The notes under the pieces: generated by a model
What the model was told of the DNA's origin: nothing
The model's database searches: none
What the model saw: only the letters and a program-made list of their open reading frames with translations
Shown: piece by piece, positions 23,824-33,511 of the stretch
Layout: each line of letters starts with the position of its first letter
Numbering within the stretch: the first letter of the stretch is position 1
Program-made: the position numbers and the translations under genes
Source: Porphyromonadaceae bacterium UBA7087
GTDB taxonomy: Bacteria > Bacteroidota > Bacteroidia > Bacteroidales > Muribaculaceae
Direction of reading: 5' to 3'
Assembly (NCBI GenBank): GCA_002493515.1
Contig: DKYZ01000030.1
Location: forward strand, 1-49,455
DNA length: 49,455 bases

Positions 23824-26028
23824 TCATCTTCTTTTGGTAGGGCACACTATACGTTCTCCGATATCCTTTGCAATCTGGGAACGTATTCTCATGATAGTTG
23901 CCAGTTTCTGCTGCAATTCAGTTTCACGCTCAGTCATCCCTTTGCCGCATATCTCACGGAACTCCCTCATTACTGCTTGCATCTGCTGGTCGAGCACACC
24001 GTTTTTAAGTTCAGTTATTGCCCTTGGAAGATAGTCCATGAGCTTGTCTTCCTCCCTGTCGGCGGGGCGCTCGCGGGAGTAGATATGACTGAGTTGGTGA
24101 CGTTCCCGAACCGCCCTTGTGGCAATGCGTCTCACTTCGTCATCCTCATGGCTTGTGAGGCGGATTGAGGAATAAGTCTTGGTGAACTCCTCATATTCCT
24201 TTCTTTCGAGTTCCGAGATTCTCTCCTCAAGAGCCTTCTCCTCCTTTTCGATTTCCCTTATGGTCAGTCCCTTTGATGCTATCTCCCCGATGCCGTCGTC
24301 TCTCATTTTTCGGCTCTCCTCCCTTATGGCACCTAATTTAGCGTCGGCCGCTTCCCTGAAGGCAGGAAGCATGTCGAGAAGGATGTTGAATATCTTTGCA
24401 AATCCGGGCACGGTGAATTTCAGTCCGTCACACTCCAGCTCGTCACATACATATTCCACAACGCTTATCGTGACTTTATTGTCATCATCGTCACAGACCT
24501 CACAGAAATCCATGTAACCGTATCTCACGCAATACTCGATGATTTTCTTTTCGAGAGGCATGAGCGGATAAGTCTCTATGCCGAAAAATGTCTGTGACTT
24601 ACCTGTTTGTGCGGCAGTGTTTTCACCGGTGGGCTGTTCAGGCGAAGGTGCATCGGGCATCTGAGGCATCTGGTCGGAAGAGGTCGCCTGGCGCTGTTCG
24701 TATTGCTGACGTCGCTTTGTCTCTTCTGTGAGGGATACTCTCCTTTGCCTGACTGCCTCCCCGATTGCCTCCTCCCCGACACGTAGCATCGTGCTGCATT
24801 CCTTGATATATACGTCGCGGCTTACCTTGTCAGGAATGTGGGCGAGAGATTCCACAACGCTGTTGACCACTGCCACGCGTTTCTGCGGGTCATCGCCGGC
24901 GTCGGCAGTCAGCACCTTCACCTTGAAGCGTATGATATCGCTTTGGTTTTTCTCTATGTAATCCCTGAAATCCTCCGCCGTATGCTTTCGCGCGAATGAG
25001 TCAGGGTCGTCACCGTCAGGAAGCAGGAGCACCTTTACATTCAGGCCGTGCGATAAAAGCATGTCGATACCCCTGAGGGCGGCCTTGATTCCGGCGGCGT
25101 CTCCGTCGTAGATGAGCGTGACGTTTGGAGTGAAGCGGTGGATGAGCGCAATCTGTCCGTCGGTAAGCGCTGTCCCCGATGAGGCCACGGCGTTCTGAAG
25201 GCCGCATTGCCACATTCCTATGACATCCAGATAACCCTCCACGAGATAGCAGCGGTTTTCCCTGACCATCATTTGTCTGGCCTGGTAGATGCCGTAGAGC
25301 TCGTTGCTTTTATGGTAGAGCTCGGATTCCGGAGAGTTGATATATTTGGCAGGCCCTCCCTTCAGGTCGCGTCCTCCGAAAGCGATGGGCTTGCCGGAGC
25401 TGTTAAGGATAGGGAAGATCACCCGCCCTTTGAAACGGTCGTAGATACGCCCTTGCTGCGACATGCCCAACAGACCGAGTTCGCGCAGCACGTCAAGATC
25501 GAATCCTCTTTTCCTCGCCGCTTCCGACAGCGATGTGTAGGAGTCGATAGCGTAGCCGAGCCGGAATGCTTTTATGGCTTCCTGCGTGACGCCACGGGAA
25601 TAAAGATACTGCAGCCCCACGTCACGCCCTTCCTGGCTTTCGGTGAGGTTTTTCTGCATCTCCTGCATCGCCCATTCGTTGGCGAGATACATTCCTTCGC
25701 GCCGGGTCTGCTCCCGCCGCTCCTCATCAGTCAGTTCCTTCTCCTCAACCTTGATTCCATATTTCTTCGCAAGCTGAAGAAGCGCGTCGTGATAGGAGAT
25801 GCCCTCCTTCTCCATTATGAAGTTGACGGGTGAGCCTCCTTTGTGGCAGGAGAAGCAATAGCAGAAATTCTTGCTCTTGTTTACAGAGAATGATGGGGTG
25901 CGTTCATTATGAAACGGGCAGAGCCCCATGAAGTTGGCTCCGCGTCTTGTCAGGTGTACGTAATCACTGACCACCTCCACGATGTCGGCGGTCTCCTTGA
26001 TTTTCTCTACTGTGGCCCTGTCGATCAA
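23824..26028 (-). CDS. dnaG: DNA primase
   Basis: A 734-residue DnaG. The CHC2 zinc-binding domain has Cys37, His40, Cys58 and Cys61 (GLCPFHNERTPSF ... CYCFSCHKGG). The catalytic core (residues about 120-260) includes FKGRVIFPILN and AFGGRDLKGGPAKYINSPES. The Toprim domain has LVEGYLDVIGMW and the DGDAAGIKAALR metal-binding motif. The C-terminal part (from about residue 440, after a Gln/Pro-rich linker) is the helicase-binding region. It makes RNA primers for the replication fork. The start is TTG at 26028: a TAA codon lies immediately upstream in frame, and the family start (IDRATVEKIKETADIVEVV) begins here. The TTGA overlaps the dapA stop, so translation is coupled to dapA. Confidence 0.95.
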   Translation of the reverse strand: MIDRATVEKIKETADIVEVVSDYVHLTRRGANFMGLCPFHNERTPSFSVNKSKNFCYCFSCHKGGSPVNFIMEKEGISYHDALLQLAKKYGIKVEEKELTDEERREQTRREGMYLANEWAMQEMQKNLTESQEGRDVGLQYLYSRGVTQEAIKAFRLGYAIDSYTSLSEAARKRGFDLDVLRELGLLGMSQQGRIYDRFKGRVIFPILNSSGKPIAFGGRDLKGGPAKYINSPESELYHKSNELYGIYQARQMMVRENRCYLVEGYLDVIGMWQCGLQNAVASSGTALTDGQIALIHRFTPNVTLIYDGDAAGIKAALRGIDMLLSHGLNVKVLLLPDGDDPDSFARKHTAEDFRDYIEKNQSDIIRFKVKVLTADAGDDPQKRVAVVNSVVESLAHIPDKVSRDVYIKECSTMLRVGEEAIGEAVRQRRVSLTEETKRRQQYEQRQATSSDQMPQMPDAPSPEQPTGENTAAQTGKSQTFFGIETYPLMPLEKKIIEYCVRYGYMDFCEVCDDDDNKVTISVVEYVCDELECDGLKFTVPGFAKIFNILLDMLPAFREAADAKLGAIREESRKMRDDGIGEIASKGLTIREIEKEEKALEERISELERKEYEEFTKTYSSIRLTSHEDDEVRRIATRAVRERHQLSHIYSRERPADREEDKLMDYLPRAITELKNGVLDQQMQAVMREFREICGKGMTERETELQQKLATIMRIRSQIAKDIGERIVCPTKRR

Positions 26029-26921
26029 TTATCTCCTGCTTTTAGAGAGGCTATGAGACGATGGATTTTCTCGTTGGTCGACATTCTGGTGGGCACGAGC
26101 GGCAGACGAAGCTCGTTTTCACAGAGTCCAAGCGCGTTGAGAGCGCACTTCACACCAGCCGGATTGCCGTCGACGAACAGAAGGTTGAAGAGCTCGGTAA
26201 ACCGGAAATGTATTGGCAGCGCGTCATGATAGCGTCCCTCAAGACACAGCCTGACCATGCGGCGGAATTCCAGGGGGAACGCGTTGCCTATCACGGATAT
26301 CACTCCTGTGGCTCCCAATGTCATGAGGGGATAGGTGATGGCGTCGTCGCCTGAAATGACGTTGAAGCTGTCTGGTTTGTTCTTGATTATCTCCTCTATC
26401 TGGATGAAGTTGCCTGATGCCTCCTTCACGCCGATCACATTGTCGATTTCCGACGCTATGCGCAGAGTGGTGGAGGCAGTCATGTTGACGCCTGTGCGAC
26501 CGGGCACGTTGTATAGAATCACGGGAAGGGGCGAGGCCTTCGCTACTTCGCGATAGTGCTGGAAAAGTCCCTCCTGAGAGGGCTTGTTGTAGAATGGCAC
26601 AACCGAGAGGATAGCACGGTAGTTCTCCAGGTTGAGGGTCTCCAGCTCATTGCAGACAGCACGGGTGTTGTTGCCTCCTACGCCAAGCACGAGCGGCAGA
26701 CGTCCAGCCACACGGTCGACGACGAAACGCCTTATCTCCTCCTTTTCCTCGGGGAAGAGCACCGGAGTCTCGCCCGTGGTGCCCAGCACTACTATGAAAT
26801 CGGCTTTCCCGGAGATTACATATTCTATAATATTGGAAAGCGCTTCGAAATCTATGGTCTTGTCACTTTTGAAGGGTGTGACGAGGGCTACGCCCATCCC
26901 TTTGAGTTGAAATGTATCCAT
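26025..26921 (-). CDS. dapA: 4-hydroxy-tetrahydrodipicolinate synthase
   Basis: A 298-residue DapA TIM barrel. The Schiff-base lysine is Lys166 in VIGVKEASG. The triad residues are Tyr137 (LYNVPGRTG), Tyr111 and the TTGE Thr pair near 48-49. It condenses pyruvate and aspartate semialdehyde in the diaminopimelate and lysine pathway, supplying cell-wall DAP. It has a Bacteroidetes promoter just upstream (26944-26975). Its stop overlaps the dnaG TTG start by four bases, so the operon joins cell-wall precursor synthesis to the primase. Lysine feedback is possible, but I see no riboswitch in the short leader. Confidence 0.95.
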   Translation of the reverse strand: MDTFQLKGMGVALVTPFKSDKTIDFEALSNIIEYVISGKADFIVVLGTTGETPVLFPEEKEEIRRFVVDRVAGRLPLVLGVGGNNTRAVCNELETLNLENYRAILSVVPFYNKPSQEGLFQHYREVAKASPLPVILYNVPGRTGVNMTASTTLRIASEIDNVIGVKEASGNFIQIEEIIKNKPDSFNVISGDDAITYPLMTLGATGVISVIGNAFPLEFRRMVRLCLEGRYHDALPIHFRFTELFNLLFVDGNPAGVKCALNALGLCENELRLPLVPTRMSTNEKIHRLIASLKAGDN

Positions 26922-26943
26922 ATAAGGGCTTGTTTGCTCAATG

Positions 26944-26975
26944 CAAAATTAATAAGTTTAAACTGATTTCACAAT
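26944..26975 (-). promoter_or_regulatory. Bacteroidetes-type promoter for dapA-dnaG
   Basis: On the minus strand: ATTG (26975-26972), a 20-base spacer and TAATTTTG (26951-26944). The leader to the dapA ATG would be about 15 bases. Confidence 0.7.
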
Positions 26976-27102
26976 ACAGAACCCGCTTTTAGCGCACATT
27001 CTGTCGAAATTATTAACGCTCCCCGCCTGGAAGACAACCGAAAACGGCGCTCAAATGTTATAATTGTTGAAAAATTCCAAATATAAACTAAGAAATAGCC
27101 AT

Positions 27103-28560
27103 ATGAAAGCAGCGTCCTTCAAGGAATGGTTAGGTAGATTCGGCAACGAGCTCAAAACCTATTTCAACGTCATCAACGATCTGGAGCCTCAGGATGATGC
27201 CGAGCTGAGTGTGCGTTCAGGCGTTTCCTTCAAGGGGAGCCAGCTGCTCATGCTGATTTTCGCGATCTTCATCGCTTCCCTGGGCCTCAACACAAATTCA
27301 ATCCCCGTGATTATCGGCGCCATGCTTATATCTCCGCTCATGGGTCCTATAATAGGTATGGGTGTCGCCATAGCCATCGAGGATTACACATTGCTGCGCA
27401 CGGGCCTCAAGAACATCAGCATGGCTGTATTGGGTTCCCTTCTGGCCTCGGCACTTTATTTTCTTATCTCCCCTCAGTATGAGGGCTCGAGTCAGCTTCT
27501 TGCGCGAACGTCGCCTTCAATCTATGATGTGTTCGTGGGGCTTTTCGGAGGAGCGGCCGGCATTCTCAGCATAGCCTGCAAGAACAAGGGGCAGGTGATG
27601 CCAGGTGTGGCAATCGCCACATCGCTGATGCCGCCATTGTGTACGGCCGGCTACGGCCTTGCCACCTGGCAGATGCAGTTTTTCCTCGGAGCGCTCTATC
27701 TCTTCTTCATAAACATGATTTTCATCCTCTTCGCCTCCTGGATCGGCGTGAAGCTCATGGGATATAAGAAGGTGGTGTATCAGGACGCTCCGAGATATAG
27801 GAGAATCCAGTATATAGTTTATTCCCTTGTGGCGGTGACAGTCGGCGTGAGCGTGTGGCTCACCGTGGGAATGCTCCGCAAGAGCATATTCATCTCCAAG
27901 GCGACGGAGTTTGTGGAACAGCAGATGGTCTTCCCTAACACCCAGGTGCTCAATCATAAGGAATATGTGGAGAATGGGAAGCAGCATATCAACGTGACTC
28001 TCATCGGGGAGGCCCTTCCGAAAGATTCCCTTCAGCTTGCCATGATGAACAAGCTTGATTCCGTAGGGCTCGGGGGCACAGTCCTGAATATCACGCAGGG
28101 ATTCTCGATGTCTCCGGCCGAGATGGCAGACGACAAGGATTTCGACCAGTTCTACAAAATGATGCAGCAGCAACTCGCCTATAAGGAAAACCAGCTTGAC
28201 TCGCTCAAGTCGATAATAACGCTTCACAACGAGTTCTCGGAGCAGAGCGTCAAGTTGGCTCCGGAGATAAAGGTGCTGTTTCCTGCTGTCAGGGATATCG
28301 CTCTCTCGCAGATGGTGGCATCGTCGGTAGGCAGCAGTGTCGTCGACACTGTGAACATGGTGTTTGTGAACGCTCCGGCAGGGCTCGGCGCCTCCCAGCG
28401 TGAGAAACTGAGGAATTACACGGAGGTCCGTCTGGGCAAGAAAAACATCCATCTTGTCATGAATCCGTCTGATTTCCCCTGGCCTAAGCCGGAGGCTCCG
28501 AAGGCGGGTGCGAAAGGGGAGGATGATGACGCCGGGCGTCCTGTGAAGGGTAAGAAATAG
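27103..28560 (+). CDS. DUF389 family membrane protein
   Basis: The 485-residue protein has the DUF389 core near residues 50-230: SGVSFKGSQLLMLIFAIFIASLGLNTNSIPVIIGAMLISPLMGPIIGMG, then VFVGLFGGAAGILSIACKNKGQVMPGVAIATSLMPPLCTAGYGLA, with about six membrane segments. The remaining 220 residues are soluble, with a beta-rich region (LNHKEYVENGKQHINVTLIGEALP) and a coiled-coil-like helix (FYKMMQQQLAYKENQLDSLKSIITL). The tail is acidic then basic (GEDDDAGRPVKGKK). The biochemical function of DUF389 is not established. The ATG at 27103 (MKAASFKEW) is preferred over a TTG at 27064. It is divergent from dapA. Confidence 0.87.
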   Translation: MKAASFKEWLGRFGNELKTYFNVINDLEPQDDAELSVRSGVSFKGSQLLMLIFAIFIASLGLNTNSIPVIIGAMLISPLMGPIIGMGVAIAIEDYTLLRTGLKNISMAVLGSLLASALYFLISPQYEGSSQLLARTSPSIYDVFVGLFGGAAGILSIACKNKGQVMPGVAIATSLMPPLCTAGYGLATWQMQFFLGALYLFFINMIFILFASWIGVKLMGYKKVVYQDAPRYRRIQYIVYSLVAVTVGVSVWLTVGMLRKSIFISKATEFVEQQMVFPNTQVLNHKEYVENGKQHINVTLIGEALPKDSLQLAMMNKLDSVGLGGTVLNITQGFSMSPAEMADDKDFDQFYKMMQQQLAYKENQLDSLKSIITLHNEFSEQSVKLAPEIKVLFPAVRDIALSQMVASSVGSSVVDTVNMVFVNAPAGLGASQREKLRNYTEVRLGKKNIHLVMNPSDFPWPKPEAPKAGAKGEDDDAGRPVKGKK

Positions 28561-28600
28561 AAGTCTGATTCCAATTTATCGACCATCAAGCTTCGATATA

Positions 28601-28632
28601 TTTGCATTTTACGCCACATATTGCTAATTTTG
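28601..28632 (+). promoter_or_regulatory. ddl: Consensus Bacteroidetes promoter for ddl
   Basis: TTTG (28601-28604), a 20-base spacer and TAATTTTG (28625-28632): a full match to the TTTG-n19/20-TAnnTTTG consensus. Start is predicted near 28639, 43 bases before the ATG at 28682. Confidence 0.82.
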
Positions 28633-28681
28633 CAGTCTGAATGCCACCCGTTTCAAATCATCAGGGTGCTTGTCAAGACTT

Positions 28682-29890
28682 ATGAAAACAAATGTAGCAG
28701 TTTTTTTCGGAGGCCGCTCTGTGGAGCATGAGATTTCAGTAATCTCCGCGCTCCAGGCCATCAACGCTTTCAATGCGGAAAAATACAATGTGATTCCCAT
28801 ATATATCACCAAGCAGGGTCGTTGGTTTACCGGCGACGCCCTTCTCGACATATCCAACTTCAAAGACATGAAGGGTCTTGAGGAGAAATGTGAGGAAGTC
28901 TTCATGCGCCCTGAATATGGCGACTACAATCTCTATAAGGCCCAGACGGGAATGTTTTCCAAGCGGAATCCGGTTGCGGCCGAGATTCATGTGGTGATTC
29001 CCGTGCTTCACGGCACCAATGGAGAGGACGGAATCTTCGAGGGAGTCCTTGAGACAATCGGGATTCCCTATGCCGGATGCAACACACTCTCCAGCGCCAA
29101 CGGAATGGACAAGATCACGATGAAGATGATTCTGCGTGAGAGCGGCATACCGGTGGTGGACTATGTATGGTTCACCGATAAGCAGTGGCTCTCCCAGCGA
29201 GATGAGATAATCGGTAAAATCGAGTCGCGGCTCGGATATCCTGTCATTGTCAAACCCGCCAACCTGGGTTCGAGCGTAGGCATAGGCAAGGCGTCAGACC
29301 GCGAGTCGCTCATTGCCAAGGTCAACGAGGCTGAGCGTTTCTCCCAGCGTCTTATCGTGGAGCATATGATAGAAGACCTGAAGGAAATCAACTGTTCCGT
29401 GCTCGGGGATGCCGACGAGCATCAGAGCTCAGTCTGCGAGGAGCCCGTCAAGAGCGGCGATTTCCTCAGCTACGACGACAAGTATGTGGGCGGCGGCATG
29501 CAGAGCAGCGAGAAGAGGATTCCGGCCGACCTCCCCGAGGATATGAGCGAGAAGATACGCCACATGGCGGGAGAGACGTTCCGCGTTCTGTCGTGTCATG
29601 GGGTCAGCCGCGTCGACGTAATGGTCGACAAAAAGGACAATGCCGTGTATGTCAACGAGATCAATACGATTCCCGGCTCGCTCTCATATTATCTGTGGGA
29701 GGAGAGCGGCATATCGTTCGATCAGCTGATGGACCGCCTGGTGCAGCTCGCCCTTAAGCGCAAACGTGAGAGCGACCGCAAGACATTCACCTACGACCGC
29801 AATATCTTTGCCCTCGGGGGCGGTGCAAAAGGCGCCAAGGGCGGCATGAAGGGGATGAAAGGGATGAAACTTCCCCGCAAGTCTAACTGA
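28682..29890 (+). CDS. ddl: D-alanine--D-alanine ligase with a basic C-terminal tail
   Basis: The 402-residue ATP-grasp ligase has the family start (AVFFGGRSVEHEISVIS), the VLHGTNGEDGIFEGVLETIGIPYAGC block, ATP-binding VIVKPANLGSSVGIGKA and the metal-binding YVNEINTIPGSLSYYLW. It joins two D-alanines for the peptidoglycan stem peptide in the cytoplasm. It is longer than the common 310-330 residues. Part of the excess is a tail after LVQLALKRKRE that ends in GGGAKGAKGGMKGMKGMKLPRKSN, strongly basic and repetitive. The chosen ATG (28682) opens the family N-terminus; a TTG at 28670 is in frame but less likely. ileS follows by 29 bases, so the two are probably co-transcribed. Confidence 0.93.
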   Translation: MKTNVAVFFGGRSVEHEISVISALQAINAFNAEKYNVIPIYITKQGRWFTGDALLDISNFKDMKGLEEKCEEVFMRPEYGDYNLYKAQTGMFSKRNPVAAEIHVVIPVLHGTNGEDGIFEGVLETIGIPYAGCNTLSSANGMDKITMKMILRESGIPVVDYVWFTDKQWLSQRDEIIGKIESRLGYPVIVKPANLGSSVGIGKASDRESLIAKVNEAERFSQRLIVEHMIEDLKEINCSVLGDADEHQSSVCEEPVKSGDFLSYDDKYVGGGMQSSEKRIPADLPEDMSEKIRHMAGETFRVLSCHGVSRVDVMVDKKDNAVYVNEINTIPGSLSYYLWEESGISFDQLMDRLVQLALKRKRESDRKTFTYDRNIFALGGGAKGAKGGMKGMKGMKLPRKSN

Positions 29891-29919
29891 TAGGAAACTA
29901 TTATTCTACTTTCCGATAT

Positions 29920-32900
29920 ATGAGTAAGAAATTTAAGGAATACAGCAAGCAGCTTAACCTCTCGGAGGTTAACAAGGAGGTGCTCGGCCAGTGGGATGCC
30001 AATTCGCTGTTCGAGGCTTCGATGAAGGAGCGTGAGGGATGCCCCACGTTCGTGTTCTATGAGGGTCCGCCGTCGGCCAACGGCATGCCCGGAATCCATC
30101 ACGTGATGGCCCGCACAATCAAGGATATCGTCTGCCGTTACAAGACGATGAAAGGTTTCCACGTAAAGCGCAAGGCCGGCTGGGATACCCACGGACTCCC
30201 CGTCGAGCTCGGAGTGGAGAAGAACCTCGGTATAACAAAGGAGGATATCGGAAAGAAAATAAGTGTGGATGAGTATAACGCGGCCTGCCGTAAGGAGGTG
30301 ATGAAGTATACCAGGGAGTGGACCGACCTCACCCACAAGATGGGTTATTGGGTCGACCTCGACCATCCCTACATCACATACGACAACCGCTATATAGAGT
30401 CTGTGTGGTGGCTTCTCCGCCAGCTCTACGACAAGGGTTATCTCTACAAGGGCTATACGATACAGCCTTATTCGCCGGCTGCGGGAACGGGCCTCAGCAC
30501 CCATGAGCTTAACCAGCCCGGCTGCTACCGTGACGTCAAGGACACCACGGCAACCGCTCTCTTCACCATCAAAGACCCCAAACCGGAGATGGAGGGCTGG
30601 GGGAAGCCCTGCTTCATGGCCTGGACCACCACTCCCTGGACTCTTCCTTCCAACACAGCGCTCTGTGTCGGTCCCAGGTTTGATTATGTGGCCGTAAGGA
30701 CATATAATCCTTACACGGGGGAGAAAGTCACGGTCGTGCTCGCTGAGGTGCTCGTAAAGGCTTATTTCAAGGCCGAGGGCGCCAAGAAGAGTCTTGCCGA
30801 CTACAAGCAGGGCGACAAAGTGATCCCTTACGAGATTGTAGGCCGGTATACCGGCGAAGAGCTCGTCGGGATGCACTACTGCCAGCTGATGCCTTGGGTA
30901 AAACCTGTGGAGAAACTTGATGACCATAGCGCCGGATATGTGACGGCATATGCCTCAGCCCATCCGGAGAAGACTTTCTCTGTCGGAAGCGACCGTTTTG
31001 TGGAGATCGCGGATGAGGCCTTCCGTGTGATACCTGGCGATTATGTCACTACCGAGGACGGTACCGGAATCGTTCACATCGCGCCGACATTTGGAGCTGA
31101 TGACGCCAAGGTGGCCAAGGCTGCCGGAATACCGCCGCTCTTCATGATCAACCGCAGAGGGGAGACCAGACCTATGGTAGACCTCCAGGGAAAGTATTAT
31201 ACGGTTGACGAGCTGGCTCCCGAGTTTGTGGAGAAGTGTGTGGATCTTGATAAGTATAGCCGCCATTCCGGCGACTATGTGAAGAACGCATACGACCCGA
31301 AGTTCAATCCCGGCGGCAAATACGACGAGACAGCCGCATCCAAGGCCGAGGATCTCAACATTGTCCTCTGCATGGAGATGAAGCAGGCCGGAGAGGCTTT
31401 CAAGATCGAGAAGCACGTGCATAATTATCCTCATTGCTGGCGTACAGACAAGCCGGTGCTTTATTATCCTCTCGACAGCTGGTTTATCCGCACAACGGCG
31501 TCGCGCGACAAGCTCATCGAGCTCAACGGCGGCATAAAGTGGAAGCCGGCTTCGACCGGTTCAGGGCGTTTCGGCAAATGGCTCGAGAATCTCCAGGACT
31601 GGAATCTCTCGCGTTCACGCTATTGGGGCACGCCGCTGCCGATATGGCGCACCGAGGATGGCCGCGAGGAGATTTGCATAGGCTCATATGAAGAGCTCTC
31701 GAAGGAGATCGACAAGGCTGTGGCTGCCAGTGTGATGAAGGAGAACCCCCTGAAGTCAAAGGGTTTTGTGCCGGGAGTATATACCGCCGAGAATTATGAT
31801 ACAATAGATATCCACCGTCCCTACGTGGATGATATCATGCTCGTGTCGGAATCCGGCAAACCGATGAAACGAGAGACCGACCTCATTGATGTCTGGTTCG
31901 ATTCGGGCGCGATGCCCTACGCTCAGATTCATTATCCCTTCGAGAACAAGGAGGCGCTTGACTCTGGCGACGTGTATCCCGCCGACTTCATCGCCGAGGG
32001 CGTCGACCAGACCCGCGGATGGTTCTTCACGCTTCATGCGATAGCCGGTATGGTTTTCGACTCAGTGGCGTATAAGGCGGTTATCTCCAACGGTCTGGTG
32101 CTCGACAAGAACGGCAACAAGATGTCGAAGCGTCTTGGCAATGCCGTGGATCCCTTCAACAACATCGAGAAGTTCGGCAGCGACCCGGTGAGATGGTACA
32201 TGATATCGAATTCGCAGCCCTGGGACAATCTGAAATATGATGAGGAGGGTGTGGCTGAGGTGAGCCGCAAGCTCTTTGCCACCCTCTACAACACATATAA
32301 GTTTTTTGCGCTCTATGCCAACGTGGATGGTTTCACCGGAAGCGAGAAGGAGGTGGAGGCTTCGAGGCGTCCTGAAATCGACCGCTGGATTCTCTCTCTG
32401 CTCAACACTCTCATCGCAGAGGTCGAGAGTTCTCTCGACGATTATGAGCCTACACGTGCGGCAAGGGCAATCGAGGAGTTTGTCAACGACAACCTCAGCA
32501 ACTGGTATGTACGCCTCAACCGCAAGCGTTTCTGGGCCGGGGAGATGGATGAGAACAAGCTTTCGGCCTACCAGACTCTCTATACCTGCCTCAAGACAGT
32601 GGCAATGCTGATGGCTCCTTTCGCTCCTTTCTATTCCGACCGTCTCTATTCCGACCTGATGGCTCCGGCTTCTGAGGAGGGATACGCATCAGTGCATCTT
32701 GCCGATTTCCCTGTAGCTGACAATTCCCTTGTGGATCCGAAGCTGGAGAAGAGCATGCGTCTTGCTCAGGATATCACGTCGAATGTGCTCGCGTTGCGCC
32801 GCAAGGTCAACCTGAAGGTGCGTCAGCCGCTTCGCACACTGCTCGTGCCTGTGATGGACCAGGAGCAGCGTGAGGCAGTGAAGGCAGTGGAGGATCTTGT

Positions 32901-33492
32901 CAAGAGCGAGGTCAACGTCAAGGAGCTCAAGATTGTCGACAATGAGGAGAGCGGACTTGTGAAGAGGGTGAAGGCTGATTTCAAGAAGCTCGGTCCCCGC
33001 TACGGCAAGGTGATGAAGCAGCTTGGCAAGGCTGTCACCGATATGACGCAGCCGCAGATACTCCTGCTTGAGAAGGAGGGCCGTTTCGTGTTTGAGTACA
33101 TAGACGGTAAACCGGAGGTCACACTTGATGATGTGGAGATAATCCCGGAGGACGTTCCCGGATGGCTTGTGGCAAACGATGGCAATCTGACCGTCGCGCT
33201 TGACGTTACCGTTACTCCCGAGCTCAGGAACGAGGGCATGGCGCGCGAGCTTATCAACCGCATCCAGAATATCCGTAAGGGTAAGGATTTCGAGATAACC
33301 GACAAGGTGAAGGTTACGCTCAGCTCCGAGCCCGAGGTCAGGGAGGCTGTCGATGCGTTCGGCGACTATATCGCCGCTCAGGTGCTTGCCGACGAGATTC
33401 TTCTTTCCGATACAGTGGATGCCGGCAGGGCTGAGAAACTCGATATCGACGGGCTTGAAGTCATGGCAATTGTCGAGATTTCCGGAAAATAA
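29920..33492 (+). CDS. ileS: Isoleucyl-tRNA synthetase
   Basis: A 1190-residue class I synthetase of the long, eukaryotic-like type. The HIGH element reads GIHH within GPPSANGMPGIHHVMART (49-66), as is usual in Bacteroidetes IleS. KMSKR is intact at residues 734-738. The CP1 editing domain lies between, with the AWTTTPWTLPSNTAL segment. The C-terminal anticodon-binding and tail region runs past residue 900. This class is often linked to mupirocin tolerance; that is family knowledge, not shown here. It follows ddl closely and is 19 bases ahead of lspA, forming a ddl-ileS-lspA run. Confidence 0.96.
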   Translation: MSKKFKEYSKQLNLSEVNKEVLGQWDANSLFEASMKEREGCPTFVFYEGPPSANGMPGIHHVMARTIKDIVCRYKTMKGFHVKRKAGWDTHGLPVELGVEKNLGITKEDIGKKISVDEYNAACRKEVMKYTREWTDLTHKMGYWVDLDHPYITYDNRYIESVWWLLRQLYDKGYLYKGYTIQPYSPAAGTGLSTHELNQPGCYRDVKDTTATALFTIKDPKPEMEGWGKPCFMAWTTTPWTLPSNTALCVGPRFDYVAVRTYNPYTGEKVTVVLAEVLVKAYFKAEGAKKSLADYKQGDKVIPYEIVGRYTGEELVGMHYCQLMPWVKPVEKLDDHSAGYVTAYASAHPEKTFSVGSDRFVEIADEAFRVIPGDYVTTEDGTGIVHIAPTFGADDAKVAKAAGIPPLFMINRRGETRPMVDLQGKYYTVDELAPEFVEKCVDLDKYSRHSGDYVKNAYDPKFNPGGKYDETAASKAEDLNIVLCMEMKQAGEAFKIEKHVHNYPHCWRTDKPVLYYPLDSWFIRTTASRDKLIELNGGIKWKPASTGSGRFGKWLENLQDWNLSRSRYWGTPLPIWRTEDGREEICIGSYEELSKEIDKAVAASVMKENPLKSKGFVPGVYTAENYDTIDIHRPYVDDIMLVSESGKPMKRETDLIDVWFDSGAMPYAQIHYPFENKEALDSGDVYPADFIAEGVDQTRGWFFTLHAIAGMVFDSVAYKAVISNGLVLDKNGNKMSKRLGNAVDPFNNIEKFGSDPVRWYMISNSQPWDNLKYDEEGVAEVSRKLFATLYNTYKFFALYANVDGFTGSEKEVEASRRPEIDRWILSLLNTLIAEVESSLDDYEPTRAARAIEEFVNDNLSNWYVRLNRKRFWAGEMDENKLSAYQTLYTCLKTVAMLMAPFAPFYSDRLYSDLMAPASEEGYASVHLADFPVADNSLVDPKLEKSMRLAQDITSNVLALRRKVNLKVRQPLRTLLVPVMDQEQREAVKAVEDLVKSEVNVKELKIVDNEESGLVKRVKADFKKLGPRYGKVMKQLGKAVTDMTQPQILLLEKEGRFVFEYIDGKPEVTLDDVEIIPEDVPGWLVANDGNLTVALDVTVTPELRNEGMARELINRIQNIRKGKDFEITDKVKVTLSSEPEVREAVDAFGDYIAAQVLADEILLSDTVDAGRAEKLDIDGLEVMAIVEISGK

Positions 33493-33511
33493 GAAATTCC
33501 TTAGCTTTTAG

